Shown: positions 45,066-53,641 of the stretch, one piece after another
How positions within the stretch are numbered: position 1 is the stretch's first letter
Layout: each line of letters opens with the position of its first letter
Assembly (NCBI GenBank): GCA_944391815.1
Contig: CALXUV010000020.1
Coordinates: forward strand, 1-64,000
Length of the DNA: 64,000 nucleotides
Direction: 5' to 3'
Source: an uncultured Clostridia bacterium
GTDB lineage: Bacteria > Bacillota > Clostridia > Oscillospirales > CAG-272
Notes under the pieces: generated by a model
What the model saw: only the letters and a program-made list of their open reading frames with translations
Database searches by the model: none
What the model was told of the DNA's origin: nothing
Translations under genes and position numbers: made by a program

Positions 45066-46265
45066 ATGAACGTTTTAGTTGTAAATGCGGGCAGCTCTTC
45101 TCTGAAATACCAGCTTCTCGATACAGAATCGGAAAAAGTTCTCGCAAAAGGCATCTGCGAGAGAATAGGAATTGACGGCAGAATTGATCACAAGCTTCCC
45201 GACGGAAGAAGATTCAAAAAAGACATTAATATGCCGAATCACTCGGTGGCAATGCGCATACTCGTAGATACTCTCACCGACAAAGAAACCGGTTGCATTT
45301 CCTCGATGAACGAGATTTCAGCAGTAGGTCACCGAGTAGTCCACGGAGGAGAATATTTCAGCGGAAGCGTTCTTGTTGATGACTCGGTAATAGAAAAACT
45401 TGAAAAATGCCGCGAACTTGCTCCTCTCCACACCGAACCTGCTCTTATGGGTATAGCCGGTTGTTCGGAGGTCATGAAAGGAGTTCCGCAGGTTCTGGTT
45501 TTCGATACTGCTTTCCATCAGACAATGCCTGATTACGCATATATGTACCCGCTTCCCTACTCGATCTATCAGAAATACAAAATCCGTCGCTACGGCTTCC
45601 ACGGAACTTCTCACCGTTACGTTTCCTCCGAGATGACAAAAATTCTCGGAAAAACAGAAGGTACAAAAATAATCACCTGCCATCTCGGAAACGGTTCTTC
45701 GATAACCGCTGTCAAAGACGGAAAAAGCATAGATACCTCAATGGGGTTCACTCCTCTTGACGGTCTTGAAATGGGCACAAGATGCGGCGCAATCGATCCG
45801 GCTATCGTTTGTTTCCTTATGGAAAAAGAAGGAATGAATGCCACTCAGATGAGCAACTTCCTCAACAAACAGTGCGGTCTGCTCGGTGTTTCGGAAGTTT
45901 CTTCTGACAGCCGCGATATCGAGGACGCCATCGCAAAAGGCAACGAAAAAGCCAAACTTGCCGACAAGATAATGTCCTACCAGATTAAAAAATACATCGG
46001 TGCATATGCAGCGGCTATGGGCGGTCTTGATGCAGTTGTGTTTACCGCCGGTCTCGGAGAAAATAACCCTGCACTGCGTTCTCACGTATGCAATAACATG
46101 GAGTTTCTCGGCATAAAGCTGGATGAAGAAGTAAACAAAGCAACTCTGCGTCAGTCTGCAAATGTAAGAATAAGCACACCCGACTCAAAAGTTGCCGTTT
46201 ACGTCATCCCCACAAATGAGGAACTTGTTATCGCCCGCGATACTGCCGATTTGGTTTCAAAATAA
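45066..46265 (+). CDS. ackA: Acetate kinase
   Basis: 399 residues from the ATG at 45066 behind GAAAGGAAAG. Marks: NAGSSSLKYQL (6-16), VGHRVVHGGEYF, VFDTAFHQTMP, RYGFHGTSHRYV, THLG-type CHLGNGSSITAV and a C-terminal PTNEELVIARD. It makes ATP and acetate from acetyl phosphate, and is central to fermentation. The partner phosphate acetyltransferase (pta) is not in the window. Confidence 0.98.
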   Translation: MNVLVVNAGSSSLKYQLLDTESEKVLAKGICERIGIDGRIDHKLPDGRRFKKDINMPNHSVAMRILVDTLTDKETGCISSMNEISAVGHRVVHGGEYFSGSVLVDDSVIEKLEKCRELAPLHTEPALMGIAGCSEVMKGVPQVLVFDTAFHQTMPDYAYMYPLPYSIYQKYKIRRYGFHGTSHRYVSSEMTKILGKTEGTKIITCHLGNGSSITAVKDGKSIDTSMGFTPLDGLEMGTRCGAIDPAIVCFLMEKEGMNATQMSNFLNKQCGLLGVSEVSSDSRDIEDAIAKGNEKAKLADKIMSYQIKKYIGAYAAAMGGLDAVVFTAGLGENNPALRSHVCNNMEFLGIKLDEEVNKATLRQSANVRISTPDSKVAVYVIPTNEELVIARDTADLVSK

Positions 46266-46282
46266 TTTTCGGGTTGATATCT

Positions 46283-47206
46283 ATGAAAAAGTTGAATTTG
46301 CGCATATCCGTAATTAAAACCGGCATTTTGAAATTTCTGAAAAAATTCAAACTTTCAAATTTCGTTTTTCTGTTTTTTGCCGGTGTTATAAACGGATTCG
46401 GTGTTACTTTTTTCCTTTCGCCTGTCAGCCTTTACGACAGCGGAATTTCCGGAACATCCATGCTGCTCGCTCAGATCACTCCCGAATATCTTACTCTTTC
46501 TTTTTTCCTGCTGATTCTCAACATACCGCTTTTTATTTACGGTCTTAAAAAACAGGGAATAGTGTTTACCGTCAGTTCGATATTCGTTGTAACGATTTAT
46601 TCCATTACCGCATGGCTTATAAGCGATGTTTTTCCGGTTGACGTCAGCGTCACTTCCCCTCTTGCGGGAGAGGATCTGCTTCTCTGTGCCTTATTCGGAG
46701 GAGTAATATCCGGACTCGGAAGCGGTCTTGCCATACGTTTCGGCGGAGCTATGGACGGTATTGAAGTAATGGCTGTCATTTTTTCAAAAAGGATAGGCAT
46801 AAGCGTCGGAACTTTCGTAATGATTTATAACGTATTGCTTTACGTTACCTGCGGAATTCTTTCTGTCAGCTGGATTCTGCCTTTGTATTCAATAATAGCG
46901 TATTCGGCCGGACTGAAAACCGTCGACTTTATTGTTGAAGGTCTGGACCGGGCAAAATCCGCCATGATAATCACCGTTAAACCCGAACAGATCTGCTCGG
47001 CGGTTTCGGCAGAATTCAAATGCGGAGTTACCACAATGCAGGCAAAGGGTTACTACGCCGGCTCGAACAGAACGGTTGTTTATGTTGTGATAAACCGTTT
47101 TCAGCTTGGAAAGCTCAAAGCATTGGTACACGAAAACGATCCCTCCGCCTACGTCACTGTTTCAGATGTTGCGGATGTGATTTCAGCAAATAAAACCAAA
47201 AACTGA
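46283..47206 (+). CDS. YitT family membrane protein (DUF161 and DUF2179 domains)
   Basis: 307 residues from the ATG at 46283; a TTG three codons earlier is also possible, and the ribosome site is weak. Membrane helices occupy about 26-215 with INGFGVTFFLSPVSLYDSGISGTSML and a second-repeat GGVISGLGSGLAIRFGGAMDGIEVMA. The C-terminal ~75 residues are the DUF2179 domain with GVTTMQAKGYYAGSNRTVV, a pattern seen in predicted cytoplasmic ligand sensors. Function is unknown, perhaps transport. It follows ackA by 17 bases. Confidence 0.9.
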   Translation: MKKLNLRISVIKTGILKFLKKFKLSNFVFLFFAGVINGFGVTFFLSPVSLYDSGISGTSMLLAQITPEYLTLSFFLLILNIPLFIYGLKKQGIVFTVSSIFVVTIYSITAWLISDVFPVDVSVTSPLAGEDLLLCALFGGVISGLGSGLAIRFGGAMDGIEVMAVIFSKRIGISVGTFVMIYNVLLYVTCGILSVSWILPLYSIIAYSAGLKTVDFIVEGLDRAKSAMIITVKPEQICSAVSAEFKCGVTTMQAKGYYAGSNRTVVYVVINRFQLGKLKALVHENDPSAYVTVSDVADVISANKTKN

Positions 47207-47254
47207 ATAAACAGCATCTTAACCGCAAATTAAGTATACCCCAAAAATAAAAGG

Positions 47255-47283
47255 TTGACTTTTTCGGCGGATTATGATAAAAT
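47255..47283 (+). promoter_or_regulatory. Sigma-A promoter of the GH88 gene
   Basis: TTGACT (47255-47260), 17 bases, TAAAAT (47278-47283). A palindrome follows at 47288-47310. Confidence 0.6.
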
Positions 47284-47287
47284 CTGC

Positions 47288-47310
47288 TTGAAGCAATCGA
47301 TTACGTTCAA
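47288..47310 (+). promoter_or_regulatory. LacI-type operator-like palindrome
   Basis: The outer arms are TTGAA and TTCAA and the core is AATCGATT, which fits the LacI-family half-site pattern AAnCGnTT. It covers the expected transcription start of the GH88 gene, the classic repressor position. No LacI gene is visible in the window. Confidence 0.4.
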
Positions 47311-47341
47311 TAATCAGAATAACAAAAAAGGAGATTAGATT

Positions 47342-48529
47342 ATGATACCTGCCATACCGGCCATATCCGATCCCGCAAAATATGCGGACTTTGACCTTCC
47401 GAAGGAAAAACTTCAGTATGCTCTCAGCGAAGCCGTTAAGAAAATCGACTTTGCACTTCCTGATTTTACCGACAACTTCCCGTCACATGCCAGTGTTAAC
47501 AATGTCTACACAAAAGACAAGAACACAGGAGGATGGAATACCGGATTCTGGACCGGTATCCTCTGGCACGCCTATCAGATGACCGGCAACGAAAAGTATA
47601 AGGACGTTGCGCTTTCGCAGATTGAGTCATACCATCACAGAATAGTCAATAAAATCGGTGTAAATCACCACGATATGGGCTTTGTTTTTATTCCCTCTTG
47701 CGTAGCCGCCTGGAAAATATGCAAAGACGAAAAGGCACGCGAAGCTGCCATTCTCGCTGCTGACAATCTCATTTCCAGATATCACGAAAAAGGTAAATTC
47801 ATTCAGGCATGGGGCAATATCAATGACCCGAACGATTTCAGACTTATCGTTGACTGTCTGCTGAACATTCCCCTTCTTTACTGGGCAAGCAAAGAAACCG
47901 GCGATCCGAAGTACGAAACAATCGCTTACAATCATTTCAACACCACAATAGACGTTTGTTGCCGTGCTGATGCAAGTACATACCATACCTATTACTTCGA
48001 TCCCGAAACCGGTAAACCGAAGAAAGGAGTTACCGCGCAGGGAGCGTCCGATGAGTCAGCTTGGGCAAGAGGTCAGACATGGGGAATTTACGGACCGCTG
48101 CTTACTTACATTTACAAGAAAAACGAAAAAGCCATGAACGTTTTCAAGGCTACCACAAACTACTACCTTAACCACCTACCGAAGGACTACATCGCTTTCT
48201 GGGATCTGAGCTTTACCGACGGAGACGATGAACCCCGCGACTCCTCTTCCGACGCTATTGCGATGTGCGGTATGCTGGAAGGCATAAAATACATGGACGA
48301 GAGCGACCCGCTCCGCCGCATTTATGTCAATGCCTGCAAACGCATTATGAATTCTCTTATCGACAATTACCTGACAAAGGATATTCCGGAGTCAAACGGA
48401 CTTCTTCTTCACGCTACATACTCCAAACCTCATAAAAACGGCGTAGATGAAATGAATATCTGGGGTGACTACTTCTATATGGAAGCTCTCCACAGGATGC
48501 TCAGTCCCGACTGGGAGCTCTATTGGTAA
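47342..48529 (+). CDS. Unsaturated glucuronyl hydrolase, GH88
   Basis: 395 residues of an (alpha/alpha)6 barrel: GGWNTGFWTGILWHAYQ near 62-78, NHHDMGFVFIPS near 112-123 (catalytic Asp equivalent), NDPNDFRLIVDCLLN with the second acidic residue, GASDESAWARGQTWGIYG and DSSSDAIAMCGMLEG. It removes unsaturated uronic acid from the end of oligosaccharides made by lyases. No signal peptide, so it acts after uptake. It faces the heparinase-like genes with a shared terminator region between. GGAGATTAGATT precedes the ATG. Confidence 0.95.
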   Translation: MIPAIPAISDPAKYADFDLPKEKLQYALSEAVKKIDFALPDFTDNFPSHASVNNVYTKDKNTGGWNTGFWTGILWHAYQMTGNEKYKDVALSQIESYHHRIVNKIGVNHHDMGFVFIPSCVAAWKICKDEKAREAAILAADNLISRYHEKGKFIQAWGNINDPNDFRLIVDCLLNIPLLYWASKETGDPKYETIAYNHFNTTIDVCCRADASTYHTYYFDPETGKPKKGVTAQGASDESAWARGQTWGIYGPLLTYIYKKNEKAMNVFKATTNYYLNHLPKDYIAFWDLSFTDGDDEPRDSSSDAIAMCGMLEGIKYMDESDPLRRIYVNACKRIMNSLIDNYLTKDIPESNGLLLHATYSKPHKNGVDEMNIWGDYFYMEALHRMLSPDWELYW

Positions 48530-48547
48530 TCTGATTTCCGATTAAAT

Positions 48548-48606
48548 AATCCCTGCGAATATAGAGCAGATCCGTAAGAACGGGGCTGCTTACATCCGCA
48601 GGGATT
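48548..48606 (+). terminator. Branched hairpin terminator after the GH88 gene
   Basis: AATCCCTGCG (48548-48557) pairs with CGCAGGGATT (48597-48606), with an inner stem GCAG...CTGC, and a short TTTT follows. Confidence 0.65.
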
Positions 48607-48665
48607 TTCAATCTGATTGTCTGTGTAGTTTTCGTGTAACTGACAGATTGCAAAATAATTCCACA

Positions 48666-48703
48666 AAAAAGACAAGGTGAATAATTCTTTACCTTGTCTT
48701 TTT
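48666..48703. terminator. Bidirectional terminator between GH88 and heparinase-like genes
   Basis: AAAAAGACAAGGT (48666-48678) pairs perfectly with ACCTTGTCTTTTT (48691-48703). A and T tracts allow both strands. Confidence 0.8.
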
Positions 48704-48783
48704 GTTCTTTCAAATAGATGACTTGACACTTTTCGCAAATTACATTTCCATTAGCTACGGTGTCATCTTTAAATACTTAACCG

Positions 48784-50598
48784 TCATTCAACCGTGAATT
48801 CTTTTTCACAGCTGTCAAAAGTACCTTTAAGGTGAATTCTGTAAAGCTCCTTACGGTGCCACTTTTTCTCAATACCTATGTCCCCGACCTCAAATTCTTC
48901 AATTTCGGGTTTCAGGGTTGCATCAAAATACAATGTCCTGCCCATCGGAAGAGATATTTTTCCCTCTCCGGCAATTTCGGGTTTTTCACAGCACATAAAA
49001 TGGAAGTCAACTTCTTTTGGTTCAACCAGCTTAATACTGTCTTTAATGTGAACCTTTCCGTCCGTAAGAACTGTTTCTCTTATATAACTTTCAATGCCGG
49101 AGTCGGAAGGAAATGCGTTGGTTATGTTCATCTTAACGCCGCCGGTCTGCTCATCGTATACCTCGTCACAGGAAGCAAACTGCTTTCCGTTCTTTTCCTG
49201 AACGCCTCCTATATCGGCAACATTGTGATAAGCTGACTGCATAAACCAAAGCTTATATCTATCGGCCGAAAAAGTCTGTTTTGTATACTCGCCTGCACCC
49301 GTATCAATAAATACCGGATTTCCGTCATAGTAAACCACAACGTTTCCGACATCGTTATGATTGTGCGATTCGGCGTTGTTTCCGCCCTTCATAGCCACAA
49401 ACATCCCTTTACCCGGGTTATTGCTTTCTCTTGCCGCCATAACCTTCAGATCCGGGAACCATATTTTTGTTTCGGCATAATCTGTGCACTCGGCAGGAGT
49501 TTCTTTAATCAGATTTCTGTAACCTCTGTAACAGTGTCCGTATGAAATTCCCCCGTCGGCAACTATCGCCATCTTGTCTCCGAATGATTTAAGCGACTCT
49601 GAACCGCACTTTTCTCCCATTCTCCTCAGCATTATACCGTCATGATGGCAAACCGGAGAACAGTCGGCAAAGTTGATAAACCGTCTTTCGTAAATATTGA
49701 ATTTAACTATGTATTCCATCATAGCTTTTACAAGAGGTTCATCGTAAATGTCTATCTTGCCGCCCGTCATATCGTAAAGGAGTTCCAAGCTGTCAAAATA
49801 TGACGCACCTGCCGCTCCCCAGTAACCGGGCCCCTCGTCGCATCCACCGTCCGGCATATACCCGTCAGTAAAGTTGTCAAGGTGAGAGATTGCCTTTTCC
49901 ACTACTTTTTTTCTCGTATAGAGATCAGGTTCCGTTACCGCTACCGTGAAAAGCACGTTTGAAGTTATCCACGGACACCAGTTGTTGACTGAATTTCCCC
50001 TCTCACCGCTCCAACCGAAAACACAGTTAAGATACGGCTTTGTTGTTCTGTCTTTCAGCATGTAAAGAAGTTTTTCGTTAATAAGAGGGGCAATAGCGTC
50101 AAATTTGTCTTTGCAAAGCATGTAAACAAGGGTCAGAGAAGCGGCTGTTGACGCTGAAAAAAGATCTATTCCGTGCAGTCTTTCTTCGTTGAAAACCGGA
50201 GGCAGTCCCCACTCCGAGTGAGTAGGATTACGGCTGAGATGAGCCGGGATTATCCAGGTTGATTCTTCCATTATTGCCCAAACCACATCCAGCAGCTTTC
50301 CGGTAAATCGACCTTGATTTTCGTATGCTTCCGCTACTGCAAGCTCAAGAGCCATTGTCCGTCTTTTGAAGTAAATATCCTGATAATGCGAGCGATTGCC
50401 GTTTATTTTGTATTCGAGATAAACGGTTGCCGGAAGGACCGGAAGCTGATATTCAAGATAGGATTCCGCTTTTTTTACGATTTTGTCGATTTTTTCAGGG
50501 CAGAATTTTATCTCCTTTTCGTCTGCGCATAGCCTGAAATCCTCAAGTTTCAGTACGTTCTGTGCCGTTATTTTTCTTTCTTTGAAAAGTCTTGGCAT
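48784..50598 (-). CDS. Heparinase II/III family protein
   Basis: 604 residues. The helical half has VWAIMEESTWIIPAHLSRN and DGGCDEGPGYWGAAGASYFD, aligned in order with the protein at 41911. The beta half holds ESHNHNDVGNVVVYYDGNPV with the metal/catalytic histidines and GAGEYTKQTFSADRY. The first ~30 residues are not a signal peptide. It is presumably a second uronate lyase or oligosaccharide lyase of the same cluster. GCGGAGGTAAGC precedes the ATG. Confidence 0.88.
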   Translation of the reverse strand: MPRLFKERKITAQNVLKLEDFRLCADEKEIKFCPEKIDKIVKKAESYLEYQLPVLPATVYLEYKINGNRSHYQDIYFKRRTMALELAVAEAYENQGRFTGKLLDVVWAIMEESTWIIPAHLSRNPTHSEWGLPPVFNEERLHGIDLFSASTAASLTLVYMLCKDKFDAIAPLINEKLLYMLKDRTTKPYLNCVFGWSGERGNSVNNWCPWITSNVLFTVAVTEPDLYTRKKVVEKAISHLDNFTDGYMPDGGCDEGPGYWGAAGASYFDSLELLYDMTGGKIDIYDEPLVKAMMEYIVKFNIYERRFINFADCSPVCHHDGIMLRRMGEKCGSESLKSFGDKMAIVADGGISYGHCYRGYRNLIKETPAECTDYAETKIWFPDLKVMAARESNNPGKGMFVAMKGGNNAESHNHNDVGNVVVYYDGNPVFIDTGAGEYTKQTFSADRYKLWFMQSAYHNVADIGGVQEKNGKQFASCDEVYDEQTGGVKMNITNAFPSDSGIESYIRETVLTDGKVHIKDSIKLVEPKEVDFHFMCCEKPEIAGEGKISLPMGRTLYFDATLKPEIEEFEVGDIGIEKKWHRKELYRIHLKGTFDSCEKEFTVE

Positions 50599-50625
50599 TT
50601 TTGCTTACCTCCGCTTTTTTTCTTA

Positions 50626-50654
50626 ATTATACTACCGTGCTCTTTTGGAGTCAA
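50626..50654 (-). promoter_or_regulatory. Sigma-A promoter of the heparinase-like gene
   Basis: On the minus strand TTGACT (50649-50654), 17 bases, TATAAT (50626-50631). Confidence 0.75.
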
Positions 50655-50715
50655 TAGCGAGGAGTCAAAGTTGTGCATTACCTACAAACATTTTTGACGT
50701 TTTAGACGAAAAAAG

Positions 50716-52857
50716 TCAGCTGATCGTATACCTGCACTCTATTTTATGAGTACGGGACTCAGGAAACTCAAAATAAAGATGATATTGCTCCGGCTTTGTG
50801 ACATGATACTCTTCCGGCTCGCTTTCGTTTATATCCACATCGAATTTATTCGTTGTAAAAACGCCGGACGGCTGTTCTCCTGTCATTTTTATACTCAGCC
50901 TGACGCCATTTTCAACTTCCGCCTCATTTCCCGTGACAGTAAACGGATTTACAGAATGAAGCGGATATGTAACCGTCAGCGGCTCCCTGCTTTCAATTTC
51001 ATCCGTTATTATTAGCTCTCCGTCTGTCATTCTGAATTTTCTTACCCATCTGACATCCAGTGGATACGCCATTCCGGCTTCGGTTTCTGCATAAAAAACG
51101 CTACCGTCCTGTCTGCACTCATTTATTTTCCCTATCGCCTTATGGCTTCTTTCATACTGTCCTTTGCCGTTGAAAAGCAGGGCGTTGTGGGCTTTTGTAG
51201 TACATAGCCATCCGAAATGATGACGGGAGCCGTACTGTCTTCCGAAATAACCCGACGGAGAAATGAGCGCCTTTCCTGCGTAAAACAGTGCAAAAGAACT
51301 CTGATCGGGGTGTCTGTGACTGTCAGAGCCGAACCTTGAAGCCCTGATCTGCAAAGCAAAATCTTTTTTTATGTTTTTCAGATCGGTATGAATACTGATA
51401 AAGCCGGTATCTGGAAAAACCTCCATATTATTTGCGTCATTTGCAAGTTTTCTGTCCATGTTTTCGGGCAATTTCATAAAGATATCAAGAAGATGCAGTC
51501 TGTAATAGTCAGGTGCGGCATATTTTTCACTGAGCGCACGTGCGTAATCCGAGCCGAACATTTCAGCATAAACCCGATACGGATTCTGACAGAAAAATCC
51601 GGGCCATTCCTCGTCCGTGCTTTTGCACCAGTAGCCGTCACCGAACGGATGAAGCTGATACTCAGGATTTGCAAAATGGATAAGATATTTTATCAGGTTC
51701 CTGTAAAACGGTTTATCAAAAAAGCTTTTTCCGGTAAACCTTTCCGCCATGCAGAAAAAAGGAAGATACCATCTTGTATACGACGTGCAGTAAAATGCGC
51801 CCTCTGCCCATCCCCCGTCGCTTCCGCCGTAATATGGGAATATTCCCGTGTATATTTCGGTTGCGTATCCGATCCACCTTTCAAGTGTTTCCTTATCCGC
51901 TACTTTTCCGTACCTGAGTATCATTGCGCATTCGGCAAGATAAGCCGGAAGTCTGCCGGCGTGAGAGTCTCCGGGATTCTGACAGTAATCAAGTCTTCTT
52001 AAACGGTATTCGCACTGAATTCCATAGCAATATATCGTCCACTCCGCAAGATCTCTTTCCCCTTCGCTGAAAAGCGGATACAAAAGATCATAAACCGTCG
52101 GCAGTACGCGTGCGTTGCTCAGTCCTACTTCGTCACCGTATTTTCCTACTATCGATGCAGGTCCGTTCGGAGTCATTGAGCATATCCGCAGAAAAAGATT
52201 TTTGCTGTGTTTTCCGGCTTTTTCGTCGCCTGTCAGGGCATACAAAAGCGCCGTTGCAACCATATCCCTGTCGCAGTAATCACGGTATTTTCCGAAATAT
52301 TCACGGTAAGGCAATGCTTTTTCGTCAAGATGAAACTCCGGATATTCAAACATTCCGTTTTTATACGCCAGCCTTACATTTCGTTTCAAGGTTTCAAGTT
52401 CCTTGTTTTTCTTTTCAAGTATTTCCGGAATATCCTCTTTGAAAAAAAGCGTTCTCGGGTGAACATCCGGAACAGAATCGAAAATTTCCTTTGCGGTCGG
52501 AGGATTGAAAATAATAGCTTCCGACGAAACTTTGAATCTCACCCACCCTTTTTCACGTAACCCGGAAACCACATTCCATTCATATTCACCGGCTTCAAAT
52601 TGTTTGTCCGGCAGACAGTAATTTTTATCCGTTGTTTTTTCAAAATACTTTTTTCCGTCCTTTGTTACCGTCAGGGTATAATTGTCGCACCCTTCATTTA
52701 AGAGCCAGATAAAACACGGAGGATTACTGAAAACGGTCCGGTTTTCAACAGGAAACGGAAAAACCTCTTTTGCGGACACTCTTTCACTTCTGAGGCGGTT
52801 GTCTCCGATTACACCTATCGTGTTACAGTTTGGAGTCTGCAGTTTTTTCTCACTCAC
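50716..52857 (-). CDS. Heparinase II/III family protein with DUF4962-like N-terminus
   Basis: 713 residues, longer than the other two. Residues ~35-105 form an Ig-like domain of the DUF4962 type (PPCFIWLLNEGCDNYTLTV). The helical barrel follows (YGGSDGGWAEGAFYCTSYTRW). The beta part carries SDSHRHPDQSSFALFYAGK and SGYFGRQYGSRHHFGWLC. It probably cleaves a different uronate linkage from the shorter proteins. Its start overlaps the end of the acetyltransferase gene by four bases (ATGA), so the two are coupled. No signal peptide. Confidence 0.85.
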   Translation of the reverse strand: MSEKKLQTPNCNTIGVIGDNRLRSERVSAKEVFPFPVENRTVFSNPPCFIWLLNEGCDNYTLTVTKDGKKYFEKTTDKNYCLPDKQFEAGEYEWNVVSGLREKGWVRFKVSSEAIIFNPPTAKEIFDSVPDVHPRTLFFKEDIPEILEKKNKELETLKRNVRLAYKNGMFEYPEFHLDEKALPYREYFGKYRDYCDRDMVATALLYALTGDEKAGKHSKNLFLRICSMTPNGPASIVGKYGDEVGLSNARVLPTVYDLLYPLFSEGERDLAEWTIYCYGIQCEYRLRRLDYCQNPGDSHAGRLPAYLAECAMILRYGKVADKETLERWIGYATEIYTGIFPYYGGSDGGWAEGAFYCTSYTRWYLPFFCMAERFTGKSFFDKPFYRNLIKYLIHFANPEYQLHPFGDGYWCKSTDEEWPGFFCQNPYRVYAEMFGSDYARALSEKYAAPDYYRLHLLDIFMKLPENMDRKLANDANNMEVFPDTGFISIHTDLKNIKKDFALQIRASRFGSDSHRHPDQSSFALFYAGKALISPSGYFGRQYGSRHHFGWLCTTKAHNALLFNGKGQYERSHKAIGKINECRQDGSVFYAETEAGMAYPLDVRWVRKFRMTDGELIITDEIESREPLTVTYPLHSVNPFTVTGNEAEVENGVRLSIKMTGEQPSGVFTTNKFDVDINESEPEEYHVTKPEQYHLYFEFPESRTHKIECRYTIS

Positions 52858-53399
52858 TTTTCAGTCTCCTTTTTTTCGTTCCATAAATATTCTCCGGTTT
52901 GCGGGTCAATTCTTCCGACTTTTTTTGCGGGCACGCCGGCAAGTATTGAATATTCGGGAAAGCTTTTTGTGACGACTGCACCGGCACACACCAAAGTCGA
53001 GCGTCCGAGCTTTACCCCCGGCGTTACGGTTACGTTGCTGGCAAGCCAGCATCCTTCTCCTATCACCACGCTGTCATCGCCATCCTTTTCCGTTCTTGCC
53101 GAAAACCATCCGGTTTCCGGATCGAATTTGTGATTGCCTGCAACCACCGAACAGTGAGGACCGATTAGCGTATTGTCGCCTACCGTTACGTTTCCGTTTA
53201 AATAACTGTAAAGGCCTATGAAAACATTCTCGCCTATCTGCTCCGCCGGAATACGTATGTTTGCACCCGGAGCAACCTGTATCCGTCTGCCGCCAAGCCC
53301 AAGTATTTCCGCCCTTTTTTCATTATCGTGCTGATTGTTTGTAAGGTGATTGTACTCGGTAAGCACTCTGAAAAGCTCATCGTCCATTTTTATATTCAT
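52854..53399 (-). CDS. Hexapeptide-repeat (left-handed beta-helix) acetyltransferase
   Basis: 181 residues from the ATG at 53399, chosen because GGGGGAAAC precedes it. N-terminal helices, then a beta-helix with repeats such as RIPAEQIGENVFIGLYSYL, TVGDNTLIGPHCSVVAGNH and VVIGEGCWLASNVTV. The order resembles maltose/galactoside O-acetyltransferases (Maa/LacA). It transfers acetyl groups to sugars. Its place in the uronate locus suggests a glycan or oligosaccharide acceptor. Confidence 0.87.
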   Translation of the reverse strand: MNIKMDDELFRVLTEYNHLTNNQHDNEKRAEILGLGGRRIQVAPGANIRIPAEQIGENVFIGLYSYLNGNVTVGDNTLIGPHCSVVAGNHKFDPETGWFSARTEKDGDDSVVIGEGCWLASNVTVTPGVKLGRSTLVCAGAVVTKSFPEYSILAGVPAKKVGRIDPQTGEYLWNEKKETEK

Positions 53400-53434
53400 A
53401 ATGTTTCCCCCGTTTTCTGCATTTCTTCGGGGCA

Positions 53435-53463
53435 ATTATAGCATCTTTCGTTTTTTTTGTCAA
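53435..53463 (-). promoter_or_regulatory. Sigma-A promoter of the acetyltransferase-heparinase pair
   Basis: On the minus strand TTGACA (53458-53463), 17 bases, TATAAT (53435-53440). Confidence 0.8.
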
Positions 53464-53532
53464 CACTAAGAAAATTCTGAAATCTTCAGACACCGTTTAC
53501 CTTCATCATATCATTGTGCCCTTTTTACGGTC

Positions 53533-53561
53533 TTGACAAAAAAACGTTTTTTGGTTATTAT
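53533..53561 (+). promoter_or_regulatory. Sigma-A promoter of the UroD-family gene, with palindrome in the spacer
   Basis: TTGACA (53533-53538), 17 bases, TATTAT (53556-53561). The spacer contains the perfect palindrome AAAAAACGTTTTTT (53539-53552), an operator candidate of LacI geometry. Confidence 0.65.
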
Positions 53562-53641
53562 GTTGGCGGATATTCAAGACTTAAACTGAAAATATTAAAT
53601 TCAGACACAAACCGAATAAATGTATGTAAAAGGAGTTTGAT

